DNA of 64,000 bases from Duganella sp. BJB476. Lineage in GTDB: Bacteria > Pseudomonadota > Gammaproteobacteria > Burkholderiales > Burkholderiaceae_D. How positions within the stretch are numbered: the first letter of the stretch is position 1; each line of letters begins with the position of its first letter. The position numbers and the translations under genes are program-made. The stretch covers positions 806,001 to 870,000 of the forward strand of contig NZ_QVIO01000001.1 in assembly GCF_003416895.1 (NCBI RefSeq), written 5' to 3'. Positions 8,753 through 16,372 of this stretch are shown here, in pieces. The notes beneath the pieces were generated by a model, which was not told the origin of the DNA, did no database searches, and saw only the letters and a program-made list of their open reading frames with translations.

Positions 8753-9715
8753 ATGACGTGCAATCGCAGAACCGTGCTGGCCGCCGCATTCCTCGCCGCC
8801 TTTACCTTCAACACCCCGGTCTTCGCGGCCAAGCCGCTGGTGATCGGGTTCTCGCAGGTCGGTGCCGAGAGCGAGTGGCGCACCGCGAACACTGTGTCGA
8901 TCAAGGACGCGGCCAAGAAGGACGGCATCACCCTCAAGTTCGCCGACGCCCAGCAGAAGCAGGAAAACCAGGTCAAGGCGATCCGTTCCTTCATCGCCCA
9001 GCGCGTGGACCTGATCGCGTTTTCGCCGGTGGTGGAATCGGGATGGGACACCGTGCTGCGCGAGGCCAAGGCCGCCAAGATCCCCGTCATCCTGACCGAC
9101 CGCGCTGTCAACGTCAGCGATCCTTCGCTGTACGCCACCTTCATCGGTTCGGATTTCGTCGAAGAAGGTCGCCGCGCCGGCCGCTGGCTGCTGGAGCGCG
9201 CGAAGAAAACGCCCGATACCATTATCAATATCGTTGAGCTGCAAGGCACCGTCGGTTCGGCGCCGGCGCTGGACCGCAAGAAGGGCTTCGAGGAAGTCAT
9301 CGCCGGCAATCCGAAGCTGAAGGTGATCCGCTCGCAGACCGGCGACTTCACCCGCGCCAAGGGTAAGGAAGTGATGGAAGCTTTCCTCAAGGCCGAGGGC
9401 AAGAAGATCAATGTGCTGTATGCGCATAACGATGACATGGCGATCGGCGCCATCCAGGCCATCGAGGAAGCGGGCCTGAAACCGGGCAAGGACATCGTCG
9501 TGATTTCCATCGACGGCGTCAAAGGCGCCTTCGAGGCGATGATCGCCGGGAAGCTGAACGTGACTGTGGAATGCAGCCCGCTGCTGGGCCCACAACTGAT
9601 GCAGCTGGCGCGTGATGTCGTCGCCAACAAGCCGGTGCCCAAGCGCGTCGTCACTCAAGAAGGTGTGTTCCCGGCCGAAGTCGCGGCCAAGGAATTCCCG
9701 AACCGTAAGTACTGA
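8753..9715 (+). CDS. ytfQ: YtfQ-like furanose-binding periplasmic protein
   Basis: Periplasmic receptor of a CUT2-class sugar importer, 320 residues, signal peptide MTCNRRTVLAAAFLAAFTFNTPVFA. The start of the mature protein (VIGFSQVGAESEWRTANT) and FADAQQKQENQVKAIRSFI are the hallmarks of the YtfQ group, whose E. coli member binds galactofuranose; related receptors prefer L-arabinofuranose. With four to five arabinosidases upstream, L-arabinofuranose is the likeliest ligand here (inference). Starts at 8753 after GGAG; an in-frame ATG at 8711 lacks a signal peptide start. First gene of a four-gene transporter operon. Confidence 0.93.
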   Translation: MTCNRRTVLAAAFLAAFTFNTPVFAAKPLVIGFSQVGAESEWRTANTVSIKDAAKKDGITLKFADAQQKQENQVKAIRSFIAQRVDLIAFSPVVESGWDTVLREAKAAKIPVILTDRAVNVSDPSLYATFIGSDFVEEGRRAGRWLLERAKKTPDTIINIVELQGTVGSAPALDRKKGFEEVIAGNPKLKVIRSQTGDFTRAKGKEVMEAFLKAEGKKINVLYAHNDDMAIGAIQAIEEAGLKPGKDIVVISIDGVKGAFEAMIAGKLNVTVECSPLLGPQLMQLARDVVANKPVPKRVVTQEGVFPAEVAAKEFPNRKY

Positions 9716-9719
9716 TCCG

Positions 9720-11285
9720 ATGAGTATCCAAACTTCCGCGCCCGTTCCGGTGCTGGAGCTGCGCGGCATCAGCAAGGTATTCCCCGGTGTGCAGGCCTTG
9801 AGCGGCGTGGCGTTGAACCTGTATCCGGGCGAGGTGCATACGCTGATGGGCCAGAACGGCGCCGGAAAATCGACGTTGATCAAGGTGCTGACCGGCGTGT
9901 ATGCACCGGACCAGGGCCAGATTCTGCTGGAGGGGCGGGCGATACAGCCTGCATCTACGCTGGAGGCGCAGAACCTGGGCATCAGCACCGTTTATCAGGA
10001 AGTGAATCTTTGCCCGAATTTGTCGGTGGCGGAGAATATCTTCATCGGCCGCTATCCGCGCAAGCGCGGTGGCATCGACTGGGCTGGCATGCAGCGGCAG
10101 GCGGTGGAGCTGCTGGAACGGATGCAGATACGGATCGATGTATCGCTGCCGCTGGCGCGCTATCCGCTGGCGATCCAGCAGATGGTGGCGATCTCACGCG
10201 CCTTGCTGGTGTCTGCCAAGGTGCTGATACTCGATGAGCCGACTTCCAGTCTCGATGAGAAGGAAGTGGAGCTGTTGTTTAGCGTATTGCGTGGCCTGCG
10301 CGAGCAGGGCATGGCGATATTGTTTGTGACGCACTTCCTCGATCAGACCTACGCGATTTCGGATCGCATCACCGTCATGCGCAACGGCGAACGGGAAGGC
10401 GAGTACGCTTGCAGCGAGTTGTCGCGGTTTGATTTGGTCAACAAGATGGTCGGCGCGCCTGCTGCGGGTATTGAGGTTGGCGAGAGCGACGGTGCCAGCG
10501 CACCCGCTGCCGCTGCCACTGTCCCCCTTGCCGCTGCGCCGTCGAAGTTGACGACCTTCCTGCGCGCGGTCGGCTTGGGCCGCAAGGGGGCACTGTCGCC
10601 GATGGATATCGAACTGCGGCAGGGCGAGCTGCTTGGTCTGGCTGGCCTGCTAGGTTCCGGCCGCACCGAGGCGGCGCGCTTGCTATTCGGGGCGGACAAG
10701 GCGGACAGCGGCAGCATCGTCATCGACGGCAAGGAGTGCAGCTTCGCTTCGCCGCGTGACGCTATCGCCGCCGGAATCGGTTTCTGTTCCGAAGACCGCA
10801 AGCATGAAGGCGCGGTGCTTGAGCTGTCCGTGCGGGAGAACCTGATCCTGGCACTGCAGGCCCGCACCGGCATCCTACGTGCGATTCCGCTCAAGCGTCA
10901 GCAGCAGCTGGCGGAGGAGTACGTCAAGGCGCTTGGCATCAAGACGGCGAGTATCGAAACGCCTATCGGCACTCTCTCCGGCGGCAATCAGCAGAAGGTG
11001 CTGTTGGCGCGCTGGCTGGCCACCGAGCCGAAGATGCTGATCCTGGACGAACCAACGCGCGGCATCGACGTGCGCGCCAAGCAGGAGATCATGGACTATG
11101 TGACGGCCCTGTGCCGCAAGGGCATGGCGATCCTGTTCATTTCGTCCGAGCTGCCGGAAGTGCTGCGCGTGAGCGACCGTATCGTCGTCATGCGTGACCG
11201 CAAAGCCGGTGGCGAGTACCCGCGCGGTGCGTTGGACGAGAGCTCGGTGCTGCAAGTGATCGCTGCAGGAGACGTCCATGAGTAG
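9720..11285 (+). CDS. ytfR: Sugar ABC transporter ATPase, YtfR type
   Basis: A 521-residue duplicated ATPase of the RbsA/MglA/YtfR class that powers furanose import. The first domain has Walker A GQNGAGKST (about residues 44-52), LAIQQM-type signature region and Walker B ILDEPTSSLD; the second has the degenerate P-loop GLLGSGRTEAARLL, the signature LSGGNQQKV and ILDEPTRGID. Starts 4 bases after the ytfQ stop; an in-frame ATG at 9612 is inside ytfQ. An Ala/Pro-rich stretch joins the two halves at about residues 255-280. Overlaps the next permease gene by 8 bases. Confidence 0.94.
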   Translation: MSIQTSAPVPVLELRGISKVFPGVQALSGVALNLYPGEVHTLMGQNGAGKSTLIKVLTGVYAPDQGQILLEGRAIQPASTLEAQNLGISTVYQEVNLCPNLSVAENIFIGRYPRKRGGIDWAGMQRQAVELLERMQIRIDVSLPLARYPLAIQQMVAISRALLVSAKVLILDEPTSSLDEKEVELLFSVLRGLREQGMAILFVTHFLDQTYAISDRITVMRNGEREGEYACSELSRFDLVNKMVGAPAAGIEVGESDGASAPAAAATVPLAAAPSKLTTFLRAVGLGRKGALSPMDIELRQGELLGLAGLLGSGRTEAARLLFGADKADSGSIVIDGKECSFASPRDAIAAGIGFCSEDRKHEGAVLELSVRENLILALQARTGILRAIPLKRQQQLAEEYVKALGIKTASIETPIGTLSGGNQQKVLLARWLATEPKMLILDEPTRGIDVRAKQEIMDYVTALCRKGMAILFISSELPEVLRVSDRIVVMRDRKAGGEYPRGALDESSVLQVIAAGDVHE

Positions 11286-12384
11286 CCCGTTGAGCGAAAT
11301 CGCCATGCCACGCCCCGCCGCATCCAGCCCCACCTCACCATCGACTGCATCCATGCTTGTGCGCCATCCCTTATTCCGTCCGCTGGCCGCGCTGGTCTTG
11401 CTGCTGCTTGTAGACCTGTTGCTGGTTCCCGGCTTCTTCCACCTGGAGATCAAGGACGGTCACCTGTACGGTAGCCTGATCGACATCGCCAACCGCGCCG
11501 CGCCGCTGGTGCTGGCGGCGCTCGGCATGACGCTGGTGATTGCCACGCGCGGCATCGACATTTCGGTCGGCGCGGTGGTCGCCATTAGCGGCACCGTCGC
11601 CGCGATGCTTATCGGCGGCACGATGGTGATGCAGAACGGCGTGCCCGAATACGTCGCCAACACGCCGATGGTCTGGGCCTTGTGCGTAGCCATGGGCGCG
11701 GCGCTGTTGTGCGGTGCGTGGAACGGCCTGCTGGTGGCGGGCCTCGGGCTGCAACCCATCGTCGCCACGCTGATCCTGATGGTGGCTGGGCGGGGCCTGG
11801 CGCAGCTGTTCACGGACGGACAAATCGTCACCGTCTATTACAAGCCGTTTTTCTTCCTCGGCAGCGGTTACCTTTTCGGTCTGCCGTTCTCGCTCTACAT
11901 CGTCGGCGCGGTATTCCTGGTCACCGCGCTGTTGATGCGCAAGACGGCACTGGGCCTGTTCATCCAGGCGGTCGGCATCAATCCGGTCGCGGCGCGGCTG
12001 GCGGGTTTGAAGACGGCGGTTCTGATCTTCTTCGTCTACGTGTTTTGCAGCGCCTGCGCCGGCCTGGCTGGCCTGATGATCAGCGCGAACATCAAGAGCG
12101 CGGACGCCAACAACGCCGGCCTGTTGCTGGAGCTGGACGCAATCCTGGCCGTCACGCTGGGCGGCACCTCGCTGGCCGGAGGTAAATTCAGCCTGGCCGG
12201 CAGCGTGATCGGCGCGCTGATCATCCAGACGCTGACCTACACCATCTACTCCCTCGGCCTGCCGCCGGAAATCAACATGGTCGTCAAGTCGGTAGTGGTA
12301 TTCCTGGTTTGCCTGTCGCAGTCGGCGGAATTCAAGAACATGTGGCGCGCGTTCCGCGCCCGGACTAAAGGTGGCGCAGCATGA
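11278..12384 (+). CDS. ytfT: Sugar ABC transporter permease, YtfT type
   Basis: Inner-membrane permease of the furanose importer, 368 residues. After a Ser/Pro/Ala-rich cytoplasmic N-terminus of about 25 residues there are some ten hydrophobic segments of the BPD_transp_2 fold. Motifs typical of the group are ATRGIDISVGAVVAISG and LDAILAVTLGGTSLAGGKFS. It pairs with the next gene as a heterodimer, as YtfT pairs with YjfF in E. coli. Ribosome site AGGAGACGTCC lies within the end of ytfR. Confidence 0.93.
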   Translation: MSSPLSEIAMPRPAASSPTSPSTASMLVRHPLFRPLAALVLLLLVDLLLVPGFFHLEIKDGHLYGSLIDIANRAAPLVLAALGMTLVIATRGIDISVGAVVAISGTVAAMLIGGTMVMQNGVPEYVANTPMVWALCVAMGAALLCGAWNGLLVAGLGLQPIVATLILMVAGRGLAQLFTDGQIVTVYYKPFFFLGSGYLFGLPFSLYIVGAVFLVTALLMRKTALGLFIQAVGINPVAARLAGLKTAVLIFFVYVFCSACAGLAGLMISANIKSADANNAGLLLELDAILAVTLGGTSLAGGKFSLAGSVIGALIIQTLTYTIYSLGLPPEINMVVKSVVVFLVCLSQSAEFKNMWRAFRARTKGGAA

Positions 12385-13370
12385 GCACCATGATACTTCG
12401 CGGGCGCGCCTGGATGGCGTCGCCGTATTTCACGTCGCTGGTCACGGTGATGCTGCTGATCGTCCTGCTGGCGGCGGGCGGCGTGGCCTATCCCGGCTTC
12501 CTGTCCTTGCAGGTGCTGTTCAACCTCCTGATCGACAACGCATTCCTGCTGGTGATCGCGGTCGGCATGAGCTTCGTCATTCTCTCCGGCGGCATCGACC
12601 TGTCGGTGGGCTCGGTGCTGGCGCTGACGACGATGATCTCCGCCTGGCTGCTGCAAAGCTGGCACCTGCCGCCGCTGCTGGTGATCGTCATTGCGTTGAC
12701 GCTGGGCGCGGGCTTCGGCGCGGCGATGGGCGCGATGATCCATTACTTCAAGCTGCAGCCGTTCATCGTCACGCTGGCCGGCATGTTCCTGGCGCGCGGC
12801 CTGTGCTACCTGATCAGCATTAACTCGATCACCATCGATGATCCGCTATACGTCGCCATGTCGCAGACGCAGTTGCCGATACTGGGCGGCTTCATCTCGC
12901 CCGGAGCGCTGATCGCGATACTGACCCTGGCCGCGGCGATCTACGTCGCGCACTGCACGCCGTTCGGCCGCGCCATCTATGCCGTCGGCGGCAACGAGCA
13001 ATCGGCGCTGATGATGGGCTTGAGGGTAGGACGCACCAAGGTGCTGATCTACGCCTTCAGCGGCTTCTGCGCCGCGCTGGCCGGCGTGCTGTTCTCGTTC
13101 TACATGCTGTCCGGTTATGGCCTGCACGCGCAGGGCACGGAGCTGGACGCCATCGCTGCGGTGGTCATCGGCGGCACGCTGCTCAGCGGCGGATATGGCT
13201 ACGTGGCCGGCTCGCTGTCGGGCGTGCTGGTGCTGGGCACCATACAGACGCTGATCGCCTTCGATGGCACCCTCAGCTCGTGGTGGACCAAGATCGTGAT
13301 CGGCGGCCTGCTGTTCGTATTCTGCGTGGTGCAGCGCTTGATGGCGCTGGGTGCAAAACATAAAAAATAA
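12381..13370 (+). CDS. yjfF: Sugar ABC transporter permease, YjfF type
   Basis: Second permease, 329 residues, the other half of the membrane channel. Motifs VILSGGIDLSVGSVLALT and GTELDAIAAVVIGGTLLSGGYG correspond to the family. Overlaps ytfT by ATGA (12381-12384), showing translational coupling. The protein ends shortly after the last membrane helix. Followed by 12 bases and the TTG-started GH43 gene, so the exported GH43 is very probably co-transcribed with the transporter. Confidence 0.93.
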   Translation: MSTMILRGRAWMASPYFTSLVTVMLLIVLLAAGGVAYPGFLSLQVLFNLLIDNAFLLVIAVGMSFVILSGGIDLSVGSVLALTTMISAWLLQSWHLPPLLVIVIALTLGAGFGAAMGAMIHYFKLQPFIVTLAGMFLARGLCYLISINSITIDDPLYVAMSQTQLPILGGFISPGALIAILTLAAAIYVAHCTPFGRAIYAVGGNEQSALMMGLRVGRTKVLIYAFSGFCAALAGVLFSFYMLSGYGLHAQGTELDAIAAVVIGGTLLSGGYGYVAGSLSGVLVLGTIQTLIAFDGTLSSWWTKIVIGGLLFVFCVVQRLMALGAKHKK

Positions 13371-13382
13371 CCGGAGAGACCT

Positions 13383-14345
13383 TTGAAAATCAAGCTGATT
13401 AAATTCGCAGCCGTTGCCATGGCTGGCCTGGCGCTGAGCGCCGCGCAGGCGGCCAACCCGCTGTTCCCCAAGCTGTTCACGGCCGATCCATCGGCGTATG
13501 TGGAAAACGGCACCGTCTATCTCTACGTCGGCCACGACGAAGCCACGCCGAAAAGCCCGGACTACGTGCTGAACGAATGGCGCGTCTACACCAGCTGCGA
13601 CATGAAGAATTGGACCGACCGCGGCTCGCCGGTGCAGGCCTCCACCTTCAAATGGGCCAAGGGCCACGCCTGGGCAGCCGACATCACCAAGCGCGATGGC
13701 AAGTACTACTTCTATTCGACCGTCGACCACGCGACCATTCCCGGCCACGCCATCGGCGTCGCCGTCTCCGACAGCCCGACCGGCCCCTTCGTCGATGCAC
13801 GCGGCTCGGCGCTGGTCAGCAACGACATGACGCTGCAAACCCCGATCGCCTGGGATGACATCGACCCCGCCATTTTCCAGGACGACGACGGCCAGGCCTA
13901 TCTCTACTGGGGCAACACAGTGCTGAAGTACGCCAAGCTAAAGCCGAACATGATCGAATTCGACGGCCCGATCCAAACCGTCGGCATGGACATGTTCACC
14001 GAGGCGTCCTACCTGCACAAGCATAACGGCACATACTATTTATCCTATTCCCGCAACTTCCCGGAAGAGACGGCGTACATGACCGGCCCGAGCGCGACCG
14101 GCCCGTGGCAGTATCGCGGCGTGATCATGTCGAAGAACGCCAAGGTCAAGACCATCCATCAGGCCATCATCGATTTCAACGGCAAGTCCTACATCTTCTA
14201 TCACAACGCCAAGCTGCCGGGTGGTGGCGAGTACCGCCGCTCGGTCGCGTTGGAGGAGTTCCAGTACAACGCCGACGGCACCATCCCGTTCATCAAGCAG
14301 ACCAGGGAAGGCCCAACCGCCAATCCTTCCGCCGCATGCAAGTGA
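13383..14345 (+). CDS. Exported GH43 arabinofuranosidase/xylosidase-type enzyme
   Basis: A 320-residue GH43 with signal peptide (KIKLIKFAAVAMAGLALSAAQA). It starts with TTG after GGAGAG, which may lower its yield relative to the transporter. Catalytic candidates are Asp35 in FTADPSAYV, Asp in WDDIDPAIFQDDDG, and the acid Glu in MFTEASYLHKH. It differs from the two arabinanases in lacking HNSA-type motifs and resembles GH43 exo-enzymes (alpha-L-arabinofuranosidase or beta-xylosidase groups). Position in the transporter operon suggests that it produces the monosaccharide that YtfQ binds; the exact bond is unknown. Confidence 0.85.
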   Translation: MKIKLIKFAAVAMAGLALSAAQAANPLFPKLFTADPSAYVENGTVYLYVGHDEATPKSPDYVLNEWRVYTSCDMKNWTDRGSPVQASTFKWAKGHAWAADITKRDGKYYFYSTVDHATIPGHAIGVAVSDSPTGPFVDARGSALVSNDMTLQTPIAWDDIDPAIFQDDDGQAYLYWGNTVLKYAKLKPNMIEFDGPIQTVGMDMFTEASYLHKHNGTYYLSYSRNFPEETAYMTGPSATGPWQYRGVIMSKNAKVKTIHQAIIDFNGKSYIFYHNAKLPGGGEYRRSVALEEFQYNADGTIPFIKQTREGPTANPSAACK

Positions 14346-14363
14346 TACCGCAACAGTCGGTAT
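14345..14363. promoter_or_regulatory. ATACCG-N7-CGGTAT palindrome in the LysR gene leader
   Basis: Half-sites ATACCG (14345-14350) and CGGTAT (14358-14363) form a perfect 6-bp inverted repeat around 7 bases. A third copy, ATACCG, lies at 14377-14382 and overlaps the 18-base motif shared with the transporter promoter. Three phased half-sites fit cooperative binding of a LysR-type tetramer to its own gene. Confidence 0.45.
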
Positions 14364-14376
14364 GCCATCAACATCA

Positions 14377-14394
14377 ATACCGATTGTGATATCA
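14377..14394 (+). promoter_or_regulatory. Candidate GbpR-type operator at the regulator gene
   Basis: ATACC-GATTG-TGATATCA, matching the site at 8643-8660 (opposite orientation) at 16 of 18 positions. It ends 7 bases before the ATG of the LysR gene, so bound protein would block transcription initiation or elongation: negative autoregulation is expected. Confidence 0.55.
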
Positions 14395-14401
14395 TTTTTC
14401 C

Positions 14402-15340
14402 ATGGAAACTAACCCGAACTGGTTCTTGCGCGCGCGCCTCAAAACGCGCCAGCTGCTGCTGCTGATCGCGCTTGACGAACAACGCAATATCCACCGCGCC
14501 TCCGAAGAGCTGCACATGACGCAGCCCGCCGCTTCCAAGCAGTTGAAGGACTTGGAGGAGATGCTGGGCGTGCAGCTGTTCGACCGTCTGCCGCGCGGCA
14601 TGGAGCCGACCATCTACGGCGAAACGATGATACGCCACGCCCGCATGGCGCTGACCAGTCTCTCGCTGGCGCACGAGGACATCGTCGCCATCAAGGCCGG
14701 CCTGTCCGGGCAGGTGGACATCGGCACCATCATGACGCCGGGGATCGCGCTGCTGCCGCAGGCGATCACGCGCACCAAGCTGCAGGCGCCCAAGCTACGC
14801 ATCGGCGTGGAGATGGAGCAGTCCAACATCCTGCTGGAGCAGCTGCAGCGCGGCCGGCTGGACTTCATGATCGGCCGCATCCCCGAGCGCCAGAGCGCGG
14901 AGGGTTTGAGCTACGAGGAACTGGGCGACGAGCCGGCGTGCGCGGTGGTGCGTCCCGGCCATCCGTTGCTGAAGGCGCGCAACCTGTCGCTGCGCGATAT
15001 CGCCAGCCAGCCGTGGATCCTGCCGCCGCAGGGCAGCATCCTGCGTGCGCGCTGCGAATTGATGTTCCGCCGCGCCGGCCTCGAAGTGCCGGTCAACGTG
15101 GTCGATACCACCGCCGTGCTGCTGATTAAACCGCTGTTGCAGCAGACGGACGCACTCAACGTCATGCCGATCGCCGTCGCCAAGTACTACGAATCGCAGA
15201 ATGTGCTCAACATCCTGCCGATCGAACTGCCGTGCCGCATGGACGCCTACGGCATCATCACGGTCGATGGCCACATCATGTCGCCTGGCGCCAGCCTGCT
15301 GCTGAAGGCCGTGCGTGAAGTGGCGAAAGAGATGTTCTAA
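14402..15340 (+). CDS. LysR-family regulator, GbpR-like (galactose/arabinose responsive)
   Basis: A 312-residue LysR-type regulator: winged helix at residues ~15-75 (RASEELHMTQPAASKQLKDLEEMLG) and a periplasmic-binding-like effector domain. The N-terminus FLRARLKTRQLLLLIALDE is characteristic of the GbpR group, which in Azospirillum and Agrobacterium controls sugar-binding-protein genes in answer to galactose, arabinose or fucose. Placement at the end of the transporter operon and the shared operator motif support control of that operon. No convincing ribosome site precedes ATG 14402 (the upstream bases are the operator and a T-run), so translation may be weak or leaderless. Tail overlaps the receiver gene on the other strand by 4 bases. 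Confidence 0.9.
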   Translation: METNPNWFLRARLKTRQLLLLIALDEQRNIHRASEELHMTQPAASKQLKDLEEMLGVQLFDRLPRGMEPTIYGETMIRHARMALTSLSLAHEDIVAIKAGLSGQVDIGTIMTPGIALLPQAITRTKLQAPKLRIGVEMEQSNILLEQLQRGRLDFMIGRIPERQSAEGLSYEELGDEPACAVVRPGHPLLKARNLSLRDIASQPWILPPQGSILRARCELMFRRAGLEVPVNVVDTTAVLLIKPLLQQTDALNVMPIAVAKYYESQNVLNILPIELPCRMDAYGIITVDGHIMSPGASLLLKAVREVAKEMF

Positions 15341-15753
15341 GCCTTGTGCGGCGCCGGCTGCTCGAAGCTGGCGAAGGCGTCCAGCAGCACTTTGGCGCGG
15401 AACGGCTTGAGGATCACCCGGCTGACGTGGCGCTCGCGCAGGTCGCTCAGCAGCTCGGCGGTGGCGTGTTCCGCCATCACCGCGATGGGGATGCCGCAGT
15501 CGCTGGAGTAGATGCCGTTGCGCATCCGGTCCAGCAAGGCCAGGTTGTAGGTGCAGCCTGGCAGCGAACCGCAGTCGATCGAGATCACCGCACCGTGGAA
15601 CCTGTGCTCGCGCAGCAGGCGTTCTGCCGCCTCCATGGTGGCCGCTTCATGGATGGTTCCCAACCCCAGTGAGCGAGCCGTCAACGCGACGGTCCGGCGC
15701 AACAGCGTCTGCTCCTCCACCAGCAGCATGTTCAGGTTCCTGATTTCACTCAT
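15337..15753 (-). CDS. Receiver-only response regulator
   Basis: A 138-residue single-domain CheY-like protein without output domain. Acidic residues Glu13-Glu14 (LLVEEQ), probable phosphoacceptor Asp60 in AVISIDCGSLPG and the Lys of VILKPF are in the right places, although the segment after Asp60 (CGSLPGCTYN) is unlike the common DxxMP pattern. Overlaps the upstream GAF gene by 8 bases, so the two are translated together. No kinase gene is adjacent, and its partner is unknown. Confidence 0.75.
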   Translation of the reverse strand: MSEIRNLNMLLVEEQTLLRRTVALTARSLGLGTIHEAATMEAAERLLREHRFHGAVISIDCGSLPGCTYNLALLDRMRNGIYSSDCGIPIAVMAEHATAELLSDLRERHVSRVILKPFRAKVLLDAFASFEQPAPHKA

Positions 15754-16255
15754 GCTGCGTCTCCTGACGTTGGCTGAGTTCTTCCAGCAGCAAGTCGCGC
15801 AGCGTCGCCAGGATCGCCAGTTCGGTCGCGTCCAGCGTGCGCGGCTTGTGGTCGATCATGCACAAGGTGCCGAGGGTGAAGCCGGACGGCATGGTCAGCG
15901 GCGCACCTACATAGAAGACCGCATGCGGCTCGCCGGTGACGATGGGATTGTCGGCAAAGCGCGGATCGGCGCGGGCGTCGGGGATGACGAAGATATCGGG
16001 TTGCAGGATCGCGTGGCCGCAGAAGGAAGTGTGGCGCGGGCCTTCGCACGCGTCCATGCCCACGCGGGCCTTGAACCATTGGCGGTTCTCGTCGCTCAGC
16101 GACAGCAGCGCGATCGGCATGTCGAATTCCTGGGCGGCGAACTGCACCACCTTGTCGAAGCGCTCTTCCGGCGGCGTGTCCAAAATCAGCAGCTCGCGCA
16201 GCGCCGCCAGGCGCTCGGCATCGTTGTCGGGGATCGGGGCGGTTTGCATGGACAT
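15746..16255 (-). CDS. GAF-domain sensor protein
   Basis: A 169-residue cytoplasmic protein consisting of a short N-terminal helix (AERLAALRELLILDTPPEE) and one GAF domain (FDMPIALLSLSDENRQWFKA... SFCGHAI... PHAVFYVGAPL... LGTLCMIDHKPR). The pattern is that of the stand-alone GAF proteins or GAF segments in front of GGDEF and kinase domains. Ligand unknown; the Cys in SFCGHAI is common in this subgroup. Forms a two-gene operon with the receiver protein. It reads divergently from the MarR-GNAT gene. Confidence 0.85.
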   Translation of the reverse strand: MSMQTAPIPDNDAERLAALRELLILDTPPEERFDKVVQFAAQEFDMPIALLSLSDENRQWFKARVGMDACEGPRHTSFCGHAILQPDIFVIPDARADPRFADNPIVTGEPHAVFYVGAPLTMPSGFTLGTLCMIDHKPRTLDATELAILATLRDLLLEELSQRQETQHE

Positions 16256-16315
16256 CGGGCGCCTGAAGTCGGGGTGTTATGACTCTAACACCGCTGCGCC
16301 AGTTGCGGCATTTAA

Positions 16316-16332
16316 TGTTGACTGAGTCAACA
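16316..16332. promoter_or_regulatory. MarR-type palindromic operator
   Basis: TGTTGACTGAGTCAACA is a perfect palindrome of two 7-base arms around TGA. It covers the -35 box of the promoter predicted for the MarR-GNAT gene, so binding would exclude RNA polymerase. Self-repression by the MarR domain is the simplest reading. The site also lies 61 bases upstream of the divergent GAF gene start. Confidence 0.7.
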
Positions 16333-16346
16333 ATCTGTTGCAAAAT
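16318..16346 (+). promoter_or_regulatory. Predicted sigma70 promoter of the MarR-GNAT gene
   Basis: TTGACT at 16318-16323 and CAAAAT at 16341-16346 with the ideal 17-base spacing; the start would be near 16353, 20 bases before the ATG. The -35 element lies inside the palindrome. Confidence 0.6.
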
Positions 16347-16372
16347 CGGCTTATGTTCTAGCCGGAGGTCGT

